NCBI RefSeq assembly: GCF_024171765.1
Contig: NZ_JAMTCI010000001.1
Location: forward strand, 496,001 to 560,000
Direction: 5' to 3'
DNA: 64,000 bases
Origin: Williamsia deligens
GTDB lineage: Bacteria; Actinomycetota; Actinomycetes; Mycobacteriales; Mycobacteriaceae
The position numbers and the translations under genes were made by a program. The notes beneath the pieces were generated by a model. That model was not told where the DNA came from and ran no database searches. It worked only from the letters and a program-made list of their open reading frames with translations. Of this stretch, positions 43,374 to 52,003 are shown in pieces. Each line of letters opens with the position of its first letter. Positions within the stretch are counted from its first letter, which is position 1.

Positions 43374-44048
43374 TCACCCGATCGGTGCGGGCATCGCAAC
43401 CGTGCGGTAGGCGCACGTGAGGACCTCACCGGTGACCGGGTCCGACATCTCGACCCGCCAGGACCCCGCGAACTGGTCCACCCCGCTGCGCATGGGGATG
43501 GTCCCCGAGACCAGGACGGTCCCCCGACGCAGGAGGCCGCGCTCACGCAGCACGTCGAGCCAGTACTGCGGCGCGAGCAGGTCACCCAGCGACCCCGACT
43601 GGATGAGGACGTCGTCGGCCCATGCACGCAGGACGATGCCGTCGAGGCGTCCGGCCACGTCCGCGAGGCGCCAGGCACCCCGGCCGACGACGTCCGGGGC
43701 CGCGTTCTTGCTCCAGGCGACGCTGTGGACCTCGAGGTCGCGATCGGTGTGATCGCACGCCACGGTGAGCAACACGTCGTCGTCGGTGTCGCCGAGGACC
43801 ACCAGCGCCCACTCCGCCTCCCCCGACGTGCGCCCGTGTTGGACGAAGACCTCGTCGGTCTGCTGGGCGAGGTAGGGCGCGATCGGATAGAGCGCGGGGG
43901 TGACCGTCGGCGCGGGGACCCCGAGGTCCGCGAGTTCGGCGATGTGGGCGGCGACGCCCTCCTGGTCACGTCCGGCGTATCCGGCGTTGAGCACAGCGAC
44001 GGGTTCCACGGACTCGGTGGACCCGTCGGGGAGTGTGAACGTGAGCAT
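43374..44048 (-). CDS. DUF2848 family protein
   Basis: A 224-residue protein matching DUF2848, a family related to fumarylacetoacetate hydrolases: NAGYAGRDQEGVAAHIAELADLGVP near residue 21, ALYPIAPYLAQQTDEV, then AWSKNAAPDVVGRGAWRLADVAG and FAGSWRVEMSDPV. Its role is unknown, but it lies divergent from an MHS transporter and in a block with an amidase. The operator in the shared promoter suggests coordinated control with them. Confidence 0.88.
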   Translation of the reverse strand: MLTFTLPDGSTESVEPVAVLNAGYAGRDQEGVAAHIAELADLGVPAPTVTPALYPIAPYLAQQTDEVFVQHGRTSGEAEWALVVLGDTDDDVLLTVACDHTDRDLEVHSVAWSKNAAPDVVGRGAWRLADVAGRLDGIVLRAWADDVLIQSGSLGDLLAPQYWLDVLRERGLLRRGTVLVSGTIPMRSGVDQFAGSWRVEMSDPVTGEVLTCAYRTVAMPAPIG

Positions 44049-44100
44049 CGTGGGAGGCCCTCCTGGTTACTTTCTCGTTGCCGATAGGCCGAAACGCTTG

Positions 44101-44129
44101 CGCATACGACTTGTATACATCAAGTATGG
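44101..44129. promoter_or_regulatory. GntR-type operator in the DUF2848/MHS divergent promoter
   Basis: GCATACGACTTGTATACA is followed by CAAGTAT, so ACTTG and CAAGT form an inverted repeat around TATACAT. The TATACA hexamer also resembles the -10 of the MHS gene. A near-identical site, GCATACGACATGTATAT, overlaps the gntR promoter at 46145-46168. Confidence 0.65.
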
Positions 44130-44175
44130 GGACCGGACAACGGGCGAGAGCCGCACGGACGTCGAAGGAGCTGTG

Positions 44176-45540
44176 ATGACCACACATGTCGCGGGGGACA
44201 GGAAAGGCCTGGCCAAGGCGTTCGCGGCCAGCCTCACGGGGACCGCGCTGGAGTGGTACGACTTCGCCGTCTACTCGGCCGCCGCGGCACTGGTCTTCCC
44301 GGACATCTTCTTCCCCGACAACGACCCGCTGACCGGGACGCTGCTCGCGTTCTCGACCTACGCGGTCGGCTACGTGGCACGTCCCATCGGCGGCTTCGTG
44401 TTCGGTCGGCTCGGCGACGTGATCGGCCGCAAACAGCTGCTCGTCATCACGCTGCTCCTCATCGGCGTCACCACCTTCGCGATCGGGCTCATCCCCTCCT
44501 ACGCGAGCATCGGCGTCGCCGCCCCGATCATCCTGGTGGCGATGCGCTTCGCCCAGGGTGTGGCCGTCGGCGGCGAGTGGGGTGGGGCCGTCCTGCTCTC
44601 GAGCGAGTACGGCGACCCCCGGCGTCGCGGGTTCTGGTCGTCGGCGGCCCAGATCGGCCCGCCGGCCGGCAACCTGCTGGCCAACGGCGCACTCGCCCTG
44701 CTCACCGTCTCGATGACGGACGCACAGTTCGAGTCGTGGGGATGGCGCGTCGCATTCCTGTTCTCGGCGATCCTCGTCGGGTTCGGACTGTGGATCCGGT
44801 TGAAGCTGGAGGACACCCCGGTGTTTCAGGCGCTGCAGGAGAGCGGGGACCGCTCCGCGGCCCCGATCAGCGAGGTGTTCCGCACCCAGCTCCGCCCGCT
44901 CGTCGCGGGGATCCTCTCCCGCATCGCCCCCGACGTCATCTACGCGCTGTTCACCGTCTTCTCGATCACGTACGGCACCGAGCACCTCGACTTCGACCGC
45001 GGCGAGGTCCTCACCGCGATCCTCGTCGGCTCGGCGTGTCAGCTGGGGCTCATCCCCCTGGCCGGCGCCGTCTCCGACCGGGTCAACCGTCGGCTGGTCT
45101 ACGCCGTCGCGGCCGTCGGCGGCGTGGTGTGGTGTGCCGTCTTCTTCCTCGTGATCGGCGGCAACTCGCTACCGCTGCTCATCCTCGGCGTGGTGGTGGG
45201 ACTGGCGTTCCACTCGTTCATGTACGGCCCGCAGGCCGCGTTCGTCACCGAACAGTTCAGCGTGCGACTGCGGTCGACGGGCAGCTCGCTGGCCTACACG
45301 ATCGCGGGTGTGTTCGGCGGCGCGATGGCACCGCTGATCTTCGTGTACCTGCTCGACCGGACCGACAGCTGGTTACCGATCGCCGGGTACATCGCCGTGG
45401 TCGGTGTGCTCACGCTGATCGGGTTGGCGTTCGGCCGCGACCCCGACCCGTCGGAGGACGAGCACTACGTGGCGATCCACGCCGAGACGACCCACACGGG
45501 GGCCGAGACCGTCACGCCCGCAGCAGGACTCCGAGCGTGA
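44176..45540 (+). CDS. MFS transporter, metabolite:H+ symporter (MHS) family
   Basis: A 454-residue transporter with 12 membrane segments. MHS features: GTALEWYDFAVYSAAAALVFPDIFF near residue 22, GRLGDVIGRKQLL, RFAQGVAVGGEWGGAVLLSSEY near residue 125, and the RRRGFWSSAAQIGPPAG segment. Such proteins take up small carboxylates or betaines. AAGGAG precedes the ATG. It is divergent to DUF2848 across a GntR-type operator and is convergent with the gntR gene, their ends overlapping by 29 bases. Confidence 0.92.
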   Translation: MTTHVAGDRKGLAKAFAASLTGTALEWYDFAVYSAAAALVFPDIFFPDNDPLTGTLLAFSTYAVGYVARPIGGFVFGRLGDVIGRKQLLVITLLLIGVTTFAIGLIPSYASIGVAAPIILVAMRFAQGVAVGGEWGGAVLLSSEYGDPRRRGFWSSAAQIGPPAGNLLANGALALLTVSMTDAQFESWGWRVAFLFSAILVGFGLWIRLKLEDTPVFQALQESGDRSAAPISEVFRTQLRPLVAGILSRIAPDVIYALFTVFSITYGTEHLDFDRGEVLTAILVGSACQLGLIPLAGAVSDRVNRRLVYAVAAVGGVVWCAVFFLVIGGNSLPLLILGVVVGLAFHSFMYGPQAAFVTEQFSVRLRSTGSSLAYTIAGVFGGAMAPLIFVYLLDRTDSWLPIAGYIAVVGVLTLIGLAFGRDPDPSEDEHYVAIHAETTHTGAETVTPAAGLRA

Positions 45541-46153
45541 CCTCCAGATGATCGTCGATCGCCGCGTGCGCCGACGCCTCGTCGCCCGCGGCGAGCGCGT
45601 CGACGATCGTCCGGTGTTCGGCGCACACGCGGTGCTGCCGGTCGGAGGCGCTGAACAGGGCGCTCACACCGACGCGGAGCTGCCGGGCACGCAGGCCGGC
45701 GTAGGTGCGGGAGAGCAGTTCGCTGCCGGCCGAGTCGACGAGTGTCTGATGGAAGCGGCCGTCGATCTCGATGAAGCGGGTCGCCGCGTCCGTCTCTCGC
45801 GAGTCGGCGAGCGCCTCCTGCTCGGCGAGCGCGACGGACATCGCGTCGACGGGTGCGCTGTCGTGCGCGAGGGCCGTGGTCGCGGCGTGCCGTTCGAGGA
45901 CGCCGCGCAGGTCCATCAGCTCACCGATCTGACGCCCCGACATCGCCGGGACGTGGGCACCCCGCTTGGGGACCATCTCCACGAGGCCCTCCGACTGCAG
46001 CATGAGCAGCGCCTCGCGGACCGGGGTGCGCGAGACGCCGATCCGGGTGGCCAGGTCCTGCTCGTTGAGGAACGTCCCGGTGGCGGCCGGCGACGTGAGG
46101 ACCTCGTCGCGCACGAACAGGTACGCCTTCTCCCGACCCGACATCGCTTGCAT
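45512..46153 (-). CDS. GntR-family transcriptional regulator, FCD-type
   Basis: A 213-residue regulator: N-terminal winged helix (LNEQDLATRIGVSRTPVREALLMLQSEGLVEMVPKRGAHV) and C-terminal FCD ligand-binding domain with conserved polar residues for a metal-carboxylate effector. Starts are possible at ATG 46153 or 46144. The operator spans its start codon and TATACA lies six bases upstream of ATG 46153, suggesting leaderless autoregulation. It probably represses the DUF2848/MHS and nitrilase genes. Confidence 0.9.
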   Translation of the reverse strand: MQAMSGREKAYLFVRDEVLTSPAATGTFLNEQDLATRIGVSRTPVREALLMLQSEGLVEMVPKRGAHVPAMSGRQIGELMDLRGVLERHAATTALAHDSAPVDAMSVALAEQEALADSRETDAATRFIEIDGRFHQTLVDSAGSELLSRTYAGLRARQLRVGVSALFSASDRQHRVCAEHRTIVDALAAGDEASAHAAIDDHLEVTLGVLLRA

Positions 46154-46168
46154 ACGACATGTATATCC
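46145..46168. promoter_or_regulatory. GntR-type operator in the gntR/nitrilase divergent promoter
   Basis: The site matches the one at 44101-44129 in 15 of 17 core bases, in the order GCATACGACWTGTATAY. It covers the gntR start codon and a -10 hexamer on the minus strand. Confidence 0.65.
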
Positions 46169-46199
46169 GTCTCCCACCGACCACACCAGGAGTGACACC

Positions 46200-46997
46200 G
46201 TGACGACAACCATCCGCGTCGGCCTCGCCCAGGTCTGCAGCAGCGACGACCCCGACGCGAACCTCGCCGTCATCGACGCCCACACGACCCGCGCCGCCGA
46301 GTCCGGGGCCGCGATGGTCGTCTTCCCCGAGGCGATGATGCGGTGCTTCGGCGGACCCCTGGCCGACGTCGACGAACCGCTCGACGGGCCCTGGGCGGAC
46401 GCGGTCCGCGCGATCGCGGCCCGCGTCGGCATCACGATCGTCGCGGGGATGTTCACCCCCGCGGACGCGGGACGGGTGCGCAACACACTGCTCGTCACCG
46501 GCGGCGGTGTGGACGCGCACTACGACAAGATCCACCTGTTCGACGCGTTCGGGTTCCTCGAATCAGACACCGTCGCACCGGGTTCGGACCCGCTGGTCGT
46601 CGACGTCGCCGGCGTCCGGGTCGGGTTCGCGTCGTGCTACGACATTCGCTTCCCGGCCCTGTTCACGCGGCTGGCCGATCTCGGCGCCTCGGTGATCGTG
46701 GTCGCGGCGTCCTGGGGCGCCGGCGAGGGCAAGGTCGACCAGTGGACCCTGCTCGCCCGGGCGCGGGCCCTGGACTCCACCTCTCACCTGGTGGCGTGCG
46801 ATCAGGCCGAACCCCGCGACGTCGTCGACTCCCCCGCACCGCGCGGGGTCGGCCACTCGCTGGTGGTCTCACCCACCGGAGCCGTCACCGATCACCTCGG
46901 GGAGGGATCGAAGATGCTCGTCGTCGACCTCGACACCGCCGACGTCGACGCGGTGCGCACCGCACTACCTGTCCTGCGGAACCGCCGATCCCTGTGA
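46200..46997 (+). CDS. Carbon-nitrogen hydrolase (nitrilase superfamily)
   Basis: A 265-residue amidase of the nitrilase fold. The catalytic triad is glutamate 44 (VVFPEAMM), lysine 110 (YDKIHLFD) and cysteine 146 (FASCYDIRFP). It would hydrolyse a small amide or omega-amidate, with the substrate imported by the MHS transporter of the same island. GTG 46200 follows AGGAGT. It ends in a strong hairpin before the convergent citrate synthase gene. Confidence 0.92.
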   Translation: MTTTIRVGLAQVCSSDDPDANLAVIDAHTTRAAESGAAMVVFPEAMMRCFGGPLADVDEPLDGPWADAVRAIAARVGITIVAGMFTPADAGRVRNTLLVTGGGVDAHYDKIHLFDAFGFLESDTVAPGSDPLVVDVAGVRVGFASCYDIRFPALFTRLADLGASVIVVAASWGAGEGKVDQWTLLARARALDSTSHLVACDQAEPRDVVDSPAPRGVGHSLVVSPTGAVTDHLGEGSKMLVVDLDTADVDAVRTALPVLRNRRSL

Positions 46998-47004
46998 TCG
47001 GCGG
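46982..47004. terminator. Terminator-like hairpin between the nitrilase and gltA genes
   Basis: CCGCCGATC-CCTGT-GATCGGCGG is a perfect 9-bp stem with a five-base loop, including the nitrilase stop. It lies in the gap between convergent genes. Confidence 0.65.
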
Positions 47005-47033
47005 CTCGGCGGGACCGGGTCAGGACGACCGGG

Positions 47034-48350
47034 TCAGCGGTCGCCCATCCCGGTGAAGTCACGCTCGGTGTACCCGGTGTAGATCTGGCGCGGGCGGCCG
47101 ATCTTCGTCGTCGGGTCGGTGTTCATCTCCTGCCAGTGCGCGATCCAGCCGGGCAGGCGGCCGAGCGCGAACAGCACCGTGAACATGCGGGTGGGGAAGC
47201 CCATCGCGCGGTAGATCAGGCCCGTGTAGAAGTCGACGTTGGGGTACAGCTTCCGCTCGATGAAGTAGTCGTCGGAGAGCGCGACCTCCTCGAGCCCCTT
47301 CGCGATGTCGAGCAGATCGTCGGTGACACCGAGGGTCTCGAGGATCTGGTCGGCCGTCTTCTTCACGATCGCGGCGCGGGGGTCGTAGTTCTTGTAGACG
47401 CGGTGCCCGAAGCCCATGAGCTTCACGCCGGGCTCCTTGTTCTTCACGCGCTTCATGAAGTCCGTGGTGTCGCCACCGCCGGCCTTGATGTCGTCGAGCA
47501 TCTCGAGCACGGCCTGGTTGGCGCCACCGTGCAACGGACCCCAGAGGGCGTTGATGCCACCGGAGATCGAGGTGAACAGGTTGGCCTGCGACGAGCCGAC
47601 GAGGCGCACGGTCGACGTCGAGCAGTTCTGCTCGTGGTCGGCGTGGAGGATGAACAGCATGTCGAGCGCCTTGACGATGGCCGGGTCGACCTCGTAGGGC
47701 TCGGCCGGAAAGCCGAAGGTCATCCGCAGGAAGTTCTCCACCAGCGACAGCGAGTTGTCGGGGTAGAGGAACGGCTGGCCGACCGACTTCTTGTAGGCGT
47801 AGGCCGCGATCGTCGGCAGCTTCGCCAGCAGACGGATCGTGGAGAGCTCGACCTGCTCGGGATCCTTGGGATCCAGCGAGTCCTGGTAGTAGGCGCTCAG
47901 CGCGTTGACCGCGCTCGACAGCACCGGCATGGGGTGCGCGTTGCGGGGGAACCCGTCGAAGAACCGCTTGAGGTCCTCGTGCAGCAGCGTGTGGCGCTGG
48001 ATGCGGGTCGTGAACTCCTCCAGCTGCGACGCGGTCGGGAGCTCCCCGTAGATCAGCAGGTAGCTGACCTCGATGAAGGTCGACTTCTCCGCCAACTGGT
48101 CGATCGGGTACCCGCGATACCGCAGGATCCCGGCCTCACCGTCGATGTAGGTGATGGCCGACTTCGTCGACGACGTGTTGACGAAACCACCGTCGAACGT
48201 CGTCATCCCCGTCTCGGAGAGGAACTTGCCCAACGCGACGCCGGGGGCCCCCTCGGTGGCCTCGACTATCGGGAGGTCGAGTGCCCCACCCGGGTACTCG
48301 AACTTCGCGGATCGGGTCTCGGACCCGGCAGACACTGCTTCGGCGGACAC
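47034..48350 (-). CDS. gltA2: Citrate synthase, GltA2-type
   Basis: A 438-residue citrate synthase that forms citrate from acetyl-CoA and oxaloacetate. The catalytic residues lie in HADHEQN, GPLHGGANQAV and VKLMGFGHRVYKNYDPRA, with aspartate from the DFYTG segment. The length and the N-terminal extension match the type II-like enzyme of actinobacteria (M. tuberculosis gltA2, Rv0896). A ribosome binding site, AAAAGGGG, precedes the GTG start. A second, shorter citrate synthase gene lies 10 kb away. Confidence 0.94.
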   Translation of the reverse strand: MSAEAVSAGSETRSAKFEYPGGALDLPIVEATEGAPGVALGKFLSETGMTTFDGGFVNTSSTKSAITYIDGEAGILRYRGYPIDQLAEKSTFIEVSYLLIYGELPTASQLEEFTTRIQRHTLLHEDLKRFFDGFPRNAHPMPVLSSAVNALSAYYQDSLDPKDPEQVELSTIRLLAKLPTIAAYAYKKSVGQPFLYPDNSLSLVENFLRMTFGFPAEPYEVDPAIVKALDMLFILHADHEQNCSTSTVRLVGSSQANLFTSISGGINALWGPLHGGANQAVLEMLDDIKAGGGDTTDFMKRVKNKEPGVKLMGFGHRVYKNYDPRAAIVKKTADQILETLGVTDDLLDIAKGLEEVALSDDYFIERKLYPNVDFYTGLIYRAMGFPTRMFTVLFALGRLPGWIAHWQEMNTDPTTKIGRPRQIYTGYTERDFTGMGDR

Positions 48351-48422
48351 TCGGGCCCCTTTTCGACTGGCTGGAACCGTCTTGTGAACGGTGGTCCAGG
48401 TGTGCGTATCCCTGCCTTCACG

Positions 48423-49373
48423 CTAGTCGCTGGACAGCTCACCCGCCCACGGAGGGTCGGCACCTGCCCGGGACACGGTGACCGCGGCGGCCCGGGCGGC
48501 GAACGACGCCGCACCGCGCCAGTCGTCGTCGGTCATCGACCGCACCGCCTCGACACCGAGGAGATCGTGCTCGTCGAGCCAGGCCAGCAGGGCTCCGACG
48601 ACGGTGTCACCGGCACCGATCGTGTCGACGGTCTCGACCTGCGGCGCGGTCACCTCGACGGTCCCCACGCTCGTGGTCACGGAGATGCCGTCGGGCCCGC
48701 GGGTCGAGACCACCGCCGCCACACCGTGATCCAGCCAGTCCGCCGGGGTGGAGCCGGCCGGACCGTCCGCGAGCCACGCGGCGTCGTCGTCGGAGACCTT
48801 CAGGACGTCGACCGCCGACAGCCATCCGACGAAGCGTCGCCGGTAACCGTCCGGGTCGTCGATGACCGCGCTGCGGATGTTCGGGTCCAGCAGGACGAGC
48901 CGCCCGCGCGCGTGGTTCTCCGTCATCATCGCGGCGTACACCGACGCGCCGGGTTCCAGGACCAGGGACAACGTCCCGAACGCCAACGCGCCCACCGTCT
49001 CCGGGAGCGGACCCGGATCGGTCACCCGGCGATCCGCCGTGCCCTCGACGTAGAAGCTGTACTGCGCGGACCCGTCGGTGCCGATGGTGGCCAGGGCCAA
49101 CGACGTGGGTGCGTCGTCGCGTTGGACGAGTCCGGTGTCGACGCCGGCAGCGGTCAACGAGTCGACGATCGCGTCACCGAAGTGGTCGGTGGACACGCGG
49201 GAACAGAACGCCACCGACGATCCCAGGCGACCGACGGCGACCGCGGCGTTGAACGGCCCACCACCGAGTGCGGGCTGCAAGGGCGCCAACCCGGACGTGT
49301 CGCCGGCCGCGGCAGCGCGCGCGTCGAGCACGAGGTCCACCAGGGACTCCCCGCAGACGACGATGCGTGTCAC
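48423..49373 (-). CDS. PfkB-family carbohydrate kinase
   Basis: A 316-residue sugar kinase: GGGPFNAAVAVGRLG (near residue 38), the sugar-contact segment CSRVSTDHFGD, and the catalytic DTIGAGDTVVGALLAW near residue 247 with the nucleophile-activating aspartate. This matches fructokinases and ribokinases. GTG 49373 overlaps the upstream mutarotase gene (GTGA), so the two are coupled in sugar use. Confidence 0.9.
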   Translation of the reverse strand: MTRIVVCGESLVDLVLDARAAAAGDTSGLAPLQPALGGGPFNAAVAVGRLGSSVAFCSRVSTDHFGDAIVDSLTAAGVDTGLVQRDDAPTSLALATIGTDGSAQYSFYVEGTADRRVTDPGPLPETVGALAFGTLSLVLEPGASVYAAMMTENHARGRLVLLDPNIRSAVIDDPDGYRRRFVGWLSAVDVLKVSDDDAAWLADGPAGSTPADWLDHGVAAVVSTRGPDGISVTTSVGTVEVTAPQVETVDTIGAGDTVVGALLAWLDEHDLLGVEAVRSMTDDDWRGAASFAARAAAVTVSRAGADPPWAGELSSD

Positions 49374-50296
49374 GCCGGCGCCCCGCGGTGTGCCAGACCC
49401 CACTGCCCGGACCATCGCTGGCCCGGCTCGAGGACGATGAGGTCGTCGCCGGAGGCCAGCGCGTTGGGCGGCGCGGTCATCGGCTCGACCGCCACCGCGC
49501 GTCCGCGACCGGGGAACCCCTGCCCGTGGTCGGGGTCGGCGGTGAACACCTGCGCCCACCGGAATCCCGTGTCCGTCCACAGCACCGTCGTGTCACCGTC
49601 GGGATCGGCCAGGGTCGACTCGTGCCGACCGTCGACCGCGGTCATGTCGGTGAAGGGGGTGTCCAGCCAGACACCGGCGAGCCCGCGGCCGGCCCGGAAG
49701 TCACGATCGGTGCCGGCGACGGGCGTCGGATCACCCTGCGGCAGCTGACGTTCGGGGTCCAGCGGGAGCGTCGACGCGGCGGGCAGCGTGAGGACGCAGT
49801 CGTCCACGGGGGCGTCGCCGGCGCGGACGAAGGTGTGGAAGCCGAGCGCGAACGGAGCCCGCTCCCGCCCGGCGTTGGTGACGGTCGCGGTGACGGTGAG
49901 TCCGGTGTCCTCGTCGAGCGCGTACTCGACGACCAGGGTGAGGTCGAACGGCCACCCGGCGTGGCGGCCGATCGGGACGCCGAGGGTCACGGCCCGCTCC
50001 GACGCGTCGTACAGCGCCCACTCGACGGTCCGCACGAAGCCGTGGTTGGCGTTGTTGCGCTCGGTCTCGGTGATCTCGAGCTGGTGGGAGACGCCGTCGA
50101 ACGTGAACCGGCCGTCGGCGGTGCGGTTGGGCCAGGGGGCGAGGACGAGACCCGCGGACAGCGGGGGCTTCTCGTCGAGGGCGACCGACGGCGCCTCGGT
50201 CAGGAGCCGACCGCGATGGCGGACCTCGCGCAGACCTGCGCCCCGCGACACCACGACGGCCGAGTAGTCACCGGCGGAGACAGCGAACTCACCCAC
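49370..50296 (-). CDS. Aldose 1-epimerase family protein
   Basis: A 308-residue mutarotase-like protein with PNRTADGRFTFDG near residue 56, NNANHGFVRTVEW near residue 81 and the histidine in HTF near residue 155. It interconverts sugar anomers. The start could be GTG 50296, matching the family N-terminus, or ATG 50314. It precedes a kinase gene in the same operon. Confidence 0.9.
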   Translation of the reverse strand: MGEFAVSAGDYSAVVVSRGAGLREVRHRGRLLTEAPSVALDEKPPLSAGLVLAPWPNRTADGRFTFDGVSHQLEITETERNNANHGFVRTVEWALYDASERAVTLGVPIGRHAGWPFDLTLVVEYALDEDTGLTVTATVTNAGRERAPFALGFHTFVRAGDAPVDDCVLTLPAASTLPLDPERQLPQGDPTPVAGTDRDFRAGRGLAGVWLDTPFTDMTAVDGRHESTLADPDGDTTVLWTDTGFRWAQVFTADPDHGQGFPGRGRAVAVEPMTAPPNALASGDDLIVLEPGQRWSGQWGLAHRGAPA

Positions 50297-50363
50297 CCGT
50301 CGAGTCTGGCACATCCGTGGTGGACGCCCGCCCGGATACGGGCCGGGTGATTACGGTGGGCCC

Positions 50364-51035
50364 GTGCGCGAGACACCGGCCGGCCACGACGCACTGCTGC
50401 TCGATTTCGGCGACGACGACACCCCCTGGCGTGCGGCGCTGCGCGCCGGACGCCTGCTGCGGGCCGCCGCGCGGGACGGTCGCCTCCCCGACGTCGTCGA
50501 CGTCGTGCCCACCGAGCAGGCCGTGATGGTGCAGTCGCGTCCCGGGCGGGGGATCGACCGGCTCGGCGTGCGAAGGGTGCTTCGGGACAGCCGCACCGAC
50601 ACGGAGGTCGACACCCGTCCCGGGGACGTGGCCGACGAGACGCGGATCGAGGTCCGGTACGACGGGCCGGATCTGCCCGACGTCGCTCGACGGCTCGGTG
50701 TCGACGTCGAGACGCTGGTGCAGACGCACACGTCGATCGTGTGGCGTGTGCAGTTCATGGGGTTCGCGCCGGGCTTCGGGTATCTCGTCCCGCACGAGCC
50801 ACCGTCCACCGACCTCGAGCGGGCGCTGTGCGCGGTGCCGCGGCGTGCGCAGTCGCGGCCGTCGGTTCCCGCCGGGGCCGTCGCCGTCGCCGCCGGCTAC
50901 TCCGCGGTCTATCCCCGGTCGTCGCCGGGTGGGTGGAACCTGCTGGGCCACACCGACGTCGTGCTGTGGGACCTCGAGCGCGACCCGCCCGGCCTGCTCG
51001 AACCCGGCCGCCTCGTCCGCTTCTGCGCCGCATGA
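50364..51035 (+). CDS. pxpB: 5-oxoprolinase subunit B (KipI-like)
   Basis: A 223-residue PxpB/KipI-type protein: LLDFGDDDTPWRAALRAGRLLRAA near the N-terminus and FMGFAPGFGYLVPHEPP near residue 132, the family signature. PxpBC with PxpA opens 5-oxoproline to glutamate with ATP. The start GTG 50364 is six bases after a TACGGT -10 box, suggesting a leaderless mRNA. It overlaps pxpC (ATGA). A pxpA gene (LamB/YcsF family) is not in the window. Confidence 0.9.
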   Translation: MRETPAGHDALLLDFGDDDTPWRAALRAGRLLRAAARDGRLPDVVDVVPTEQAVMVQSRPGRGIDRLGVRRVLRDSRTDTEVDTRPGDVADETRIEVRYDGPDLPDVARRLGVDVETLVQTHTSIVWRVQFMGFAPGFGYLVPHEPPSTDLERALCAVPRRAQSRPSVPAGAVAVAAGYSAVYPRSSPGGWNLLGHTDVVLWDLERDPPGLLEPGRLVRFCAA

Positions 51036-51910
51036 GAGGTCGATGGCTGCGTGTGGTCTCCGCGGGCCCGCAGACGACGGTGCAGGACCTCGGTCGGACG
51101 GGGTGGGCGCACCTCGGCGTCCCGCTCGCCGGCGCCGCCGACCGGTCGTCGGCCGCGACCGCCAACCGACTCGTCGGGAACGACCCGCAGGCGGCGGTGC
51201 TGGAGGTGACCCTCGGCGGGTTCGTCGCCGTGGCGGAGGGTCCGGTGACGATCGCGCTCGCGGGGGCGCGCTGCGACGCGAGCGTCGACGGGACCGCTGT
51301 CGGGCACGCGAGCACGGTCTCCGTCCCGGATGGCGCGACGATCGCGCTCGGCACGGCCCGTTCGGGACTGCGCTGCTACCTCGCGGTGCGCGGCGGTATC
51401 GACGCGCCGGAGGTGTTGGGGTCGCGGTCCACCGACACCCTGTCCGGTCTCGGGCCACCGCCCGTCGCCGACGGTGATCGGGTCGCGGTCGGCGACCTCG
51501 CCGGTCCGTGGCCGTCGGAGACGACGGCTTTCGGTGACGTCGGGGACGGCGCCGGCGACGTCGTCCTGCACGCCGTCGCCGGCCCGCGCGACGACGCCGT
51601 CGTCGACCTCGCCGCACTCGCCGCCGGGGAGTGGGTCGTCGACCCCCGTAGCGACCGGATCGGTGTCCGACTCGGTCGCGACCCGGACACCGACGACCCG
51701 GCCGTCCGGTTGCTGCCCGGACGCGACGAGGTGCCGTCCGAGGGGGTCGCGCTGGGATCGGTGCAGATCCCGCCGAGCGGTGAGCCGGTGCTCTTCCTCG
51801 CCGACCATCCCGTCACCGGTGGCTATCCCGTGGTCGCGGTCCTCACGGCCTCGTCGACCGATCGCGCTGCGCAACTCGTCCCCGGACAGCGCATCCGCCT
51901 CCGACTCTGA
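51032..51910 (+). CDS. pxpC: 5-oxoprolinase subunit C (KipA-like)
   Basis: A 292-residue PxpC/KipA-type protein with GPQTTVQDLGRTGWAHLGVPLAGAAD near residue 12 and YLAVRGGIDAPEVLGSRSTDTL near residue 113, both conserved. It partners PxpB. It ends 22 bases before the 21-bp repeat array that precedes the DUF2236 gene. Overlap with pxpB and the absence of pxpA suggest an operon of two subunits only. Confidence 0.9.
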   Translation: MRGRWLRVVSAGPQTTVQDLGRTGWAHLGVPLAGAADRSSAATANRLVGNDPQAAVLEVTLGGFVAVAEGPVTIALAGARCDASVDGTAVGHASTVSVPDGATIALGTARSGLRCYLAVRGGIDAPEVLGSRSTDTLSGLGPPPVADGDRVAVGDLAGPWPSETTAFGDVGDGAGDVVLHAVAGPRDDAVVDLAALAAGEWVVDPRSDRIGVRLGRDPDTDDPAVRLLPGRDEVPSEGVALGSVQIPPSGEPVLFLADHPVTGGYPVVAVLTASSTDRAAQLVPGQRIRLRL

Positions 51911-51932
51911 CCCGGACGCACCTCACCCACCA

Positions 51933-51995
51933 CGTCGAGTGGGCGGTTGACGGCGTCGAGTGGGCGGTTGGCGACGTCGAGTGGGCGGTTGACGA
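51933..51995 (+). repeat. Three-copy 21-bp tandem repeat (locus B)
   Basis: Units begin at 51933, 51954 and 51975 and share CGTCGAGTGGGCGGTTG, with only the last four bases varying. The array matches that at 16601-16663, orientation included. It lies between pxpC and the DUF2236 promoter, whose -35 begins nine bases beyond the array. Confidence 0.85.
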
Positions 51996-52003
51996 CAGGA
52001 CCG

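Noticed and set aside
47136-49748. A long plus-strand open frame across citrate synthase and kinase genes
   Set aside because: It is antisense to two clear enzymes and has the low-complexity composition of a shadow frame.
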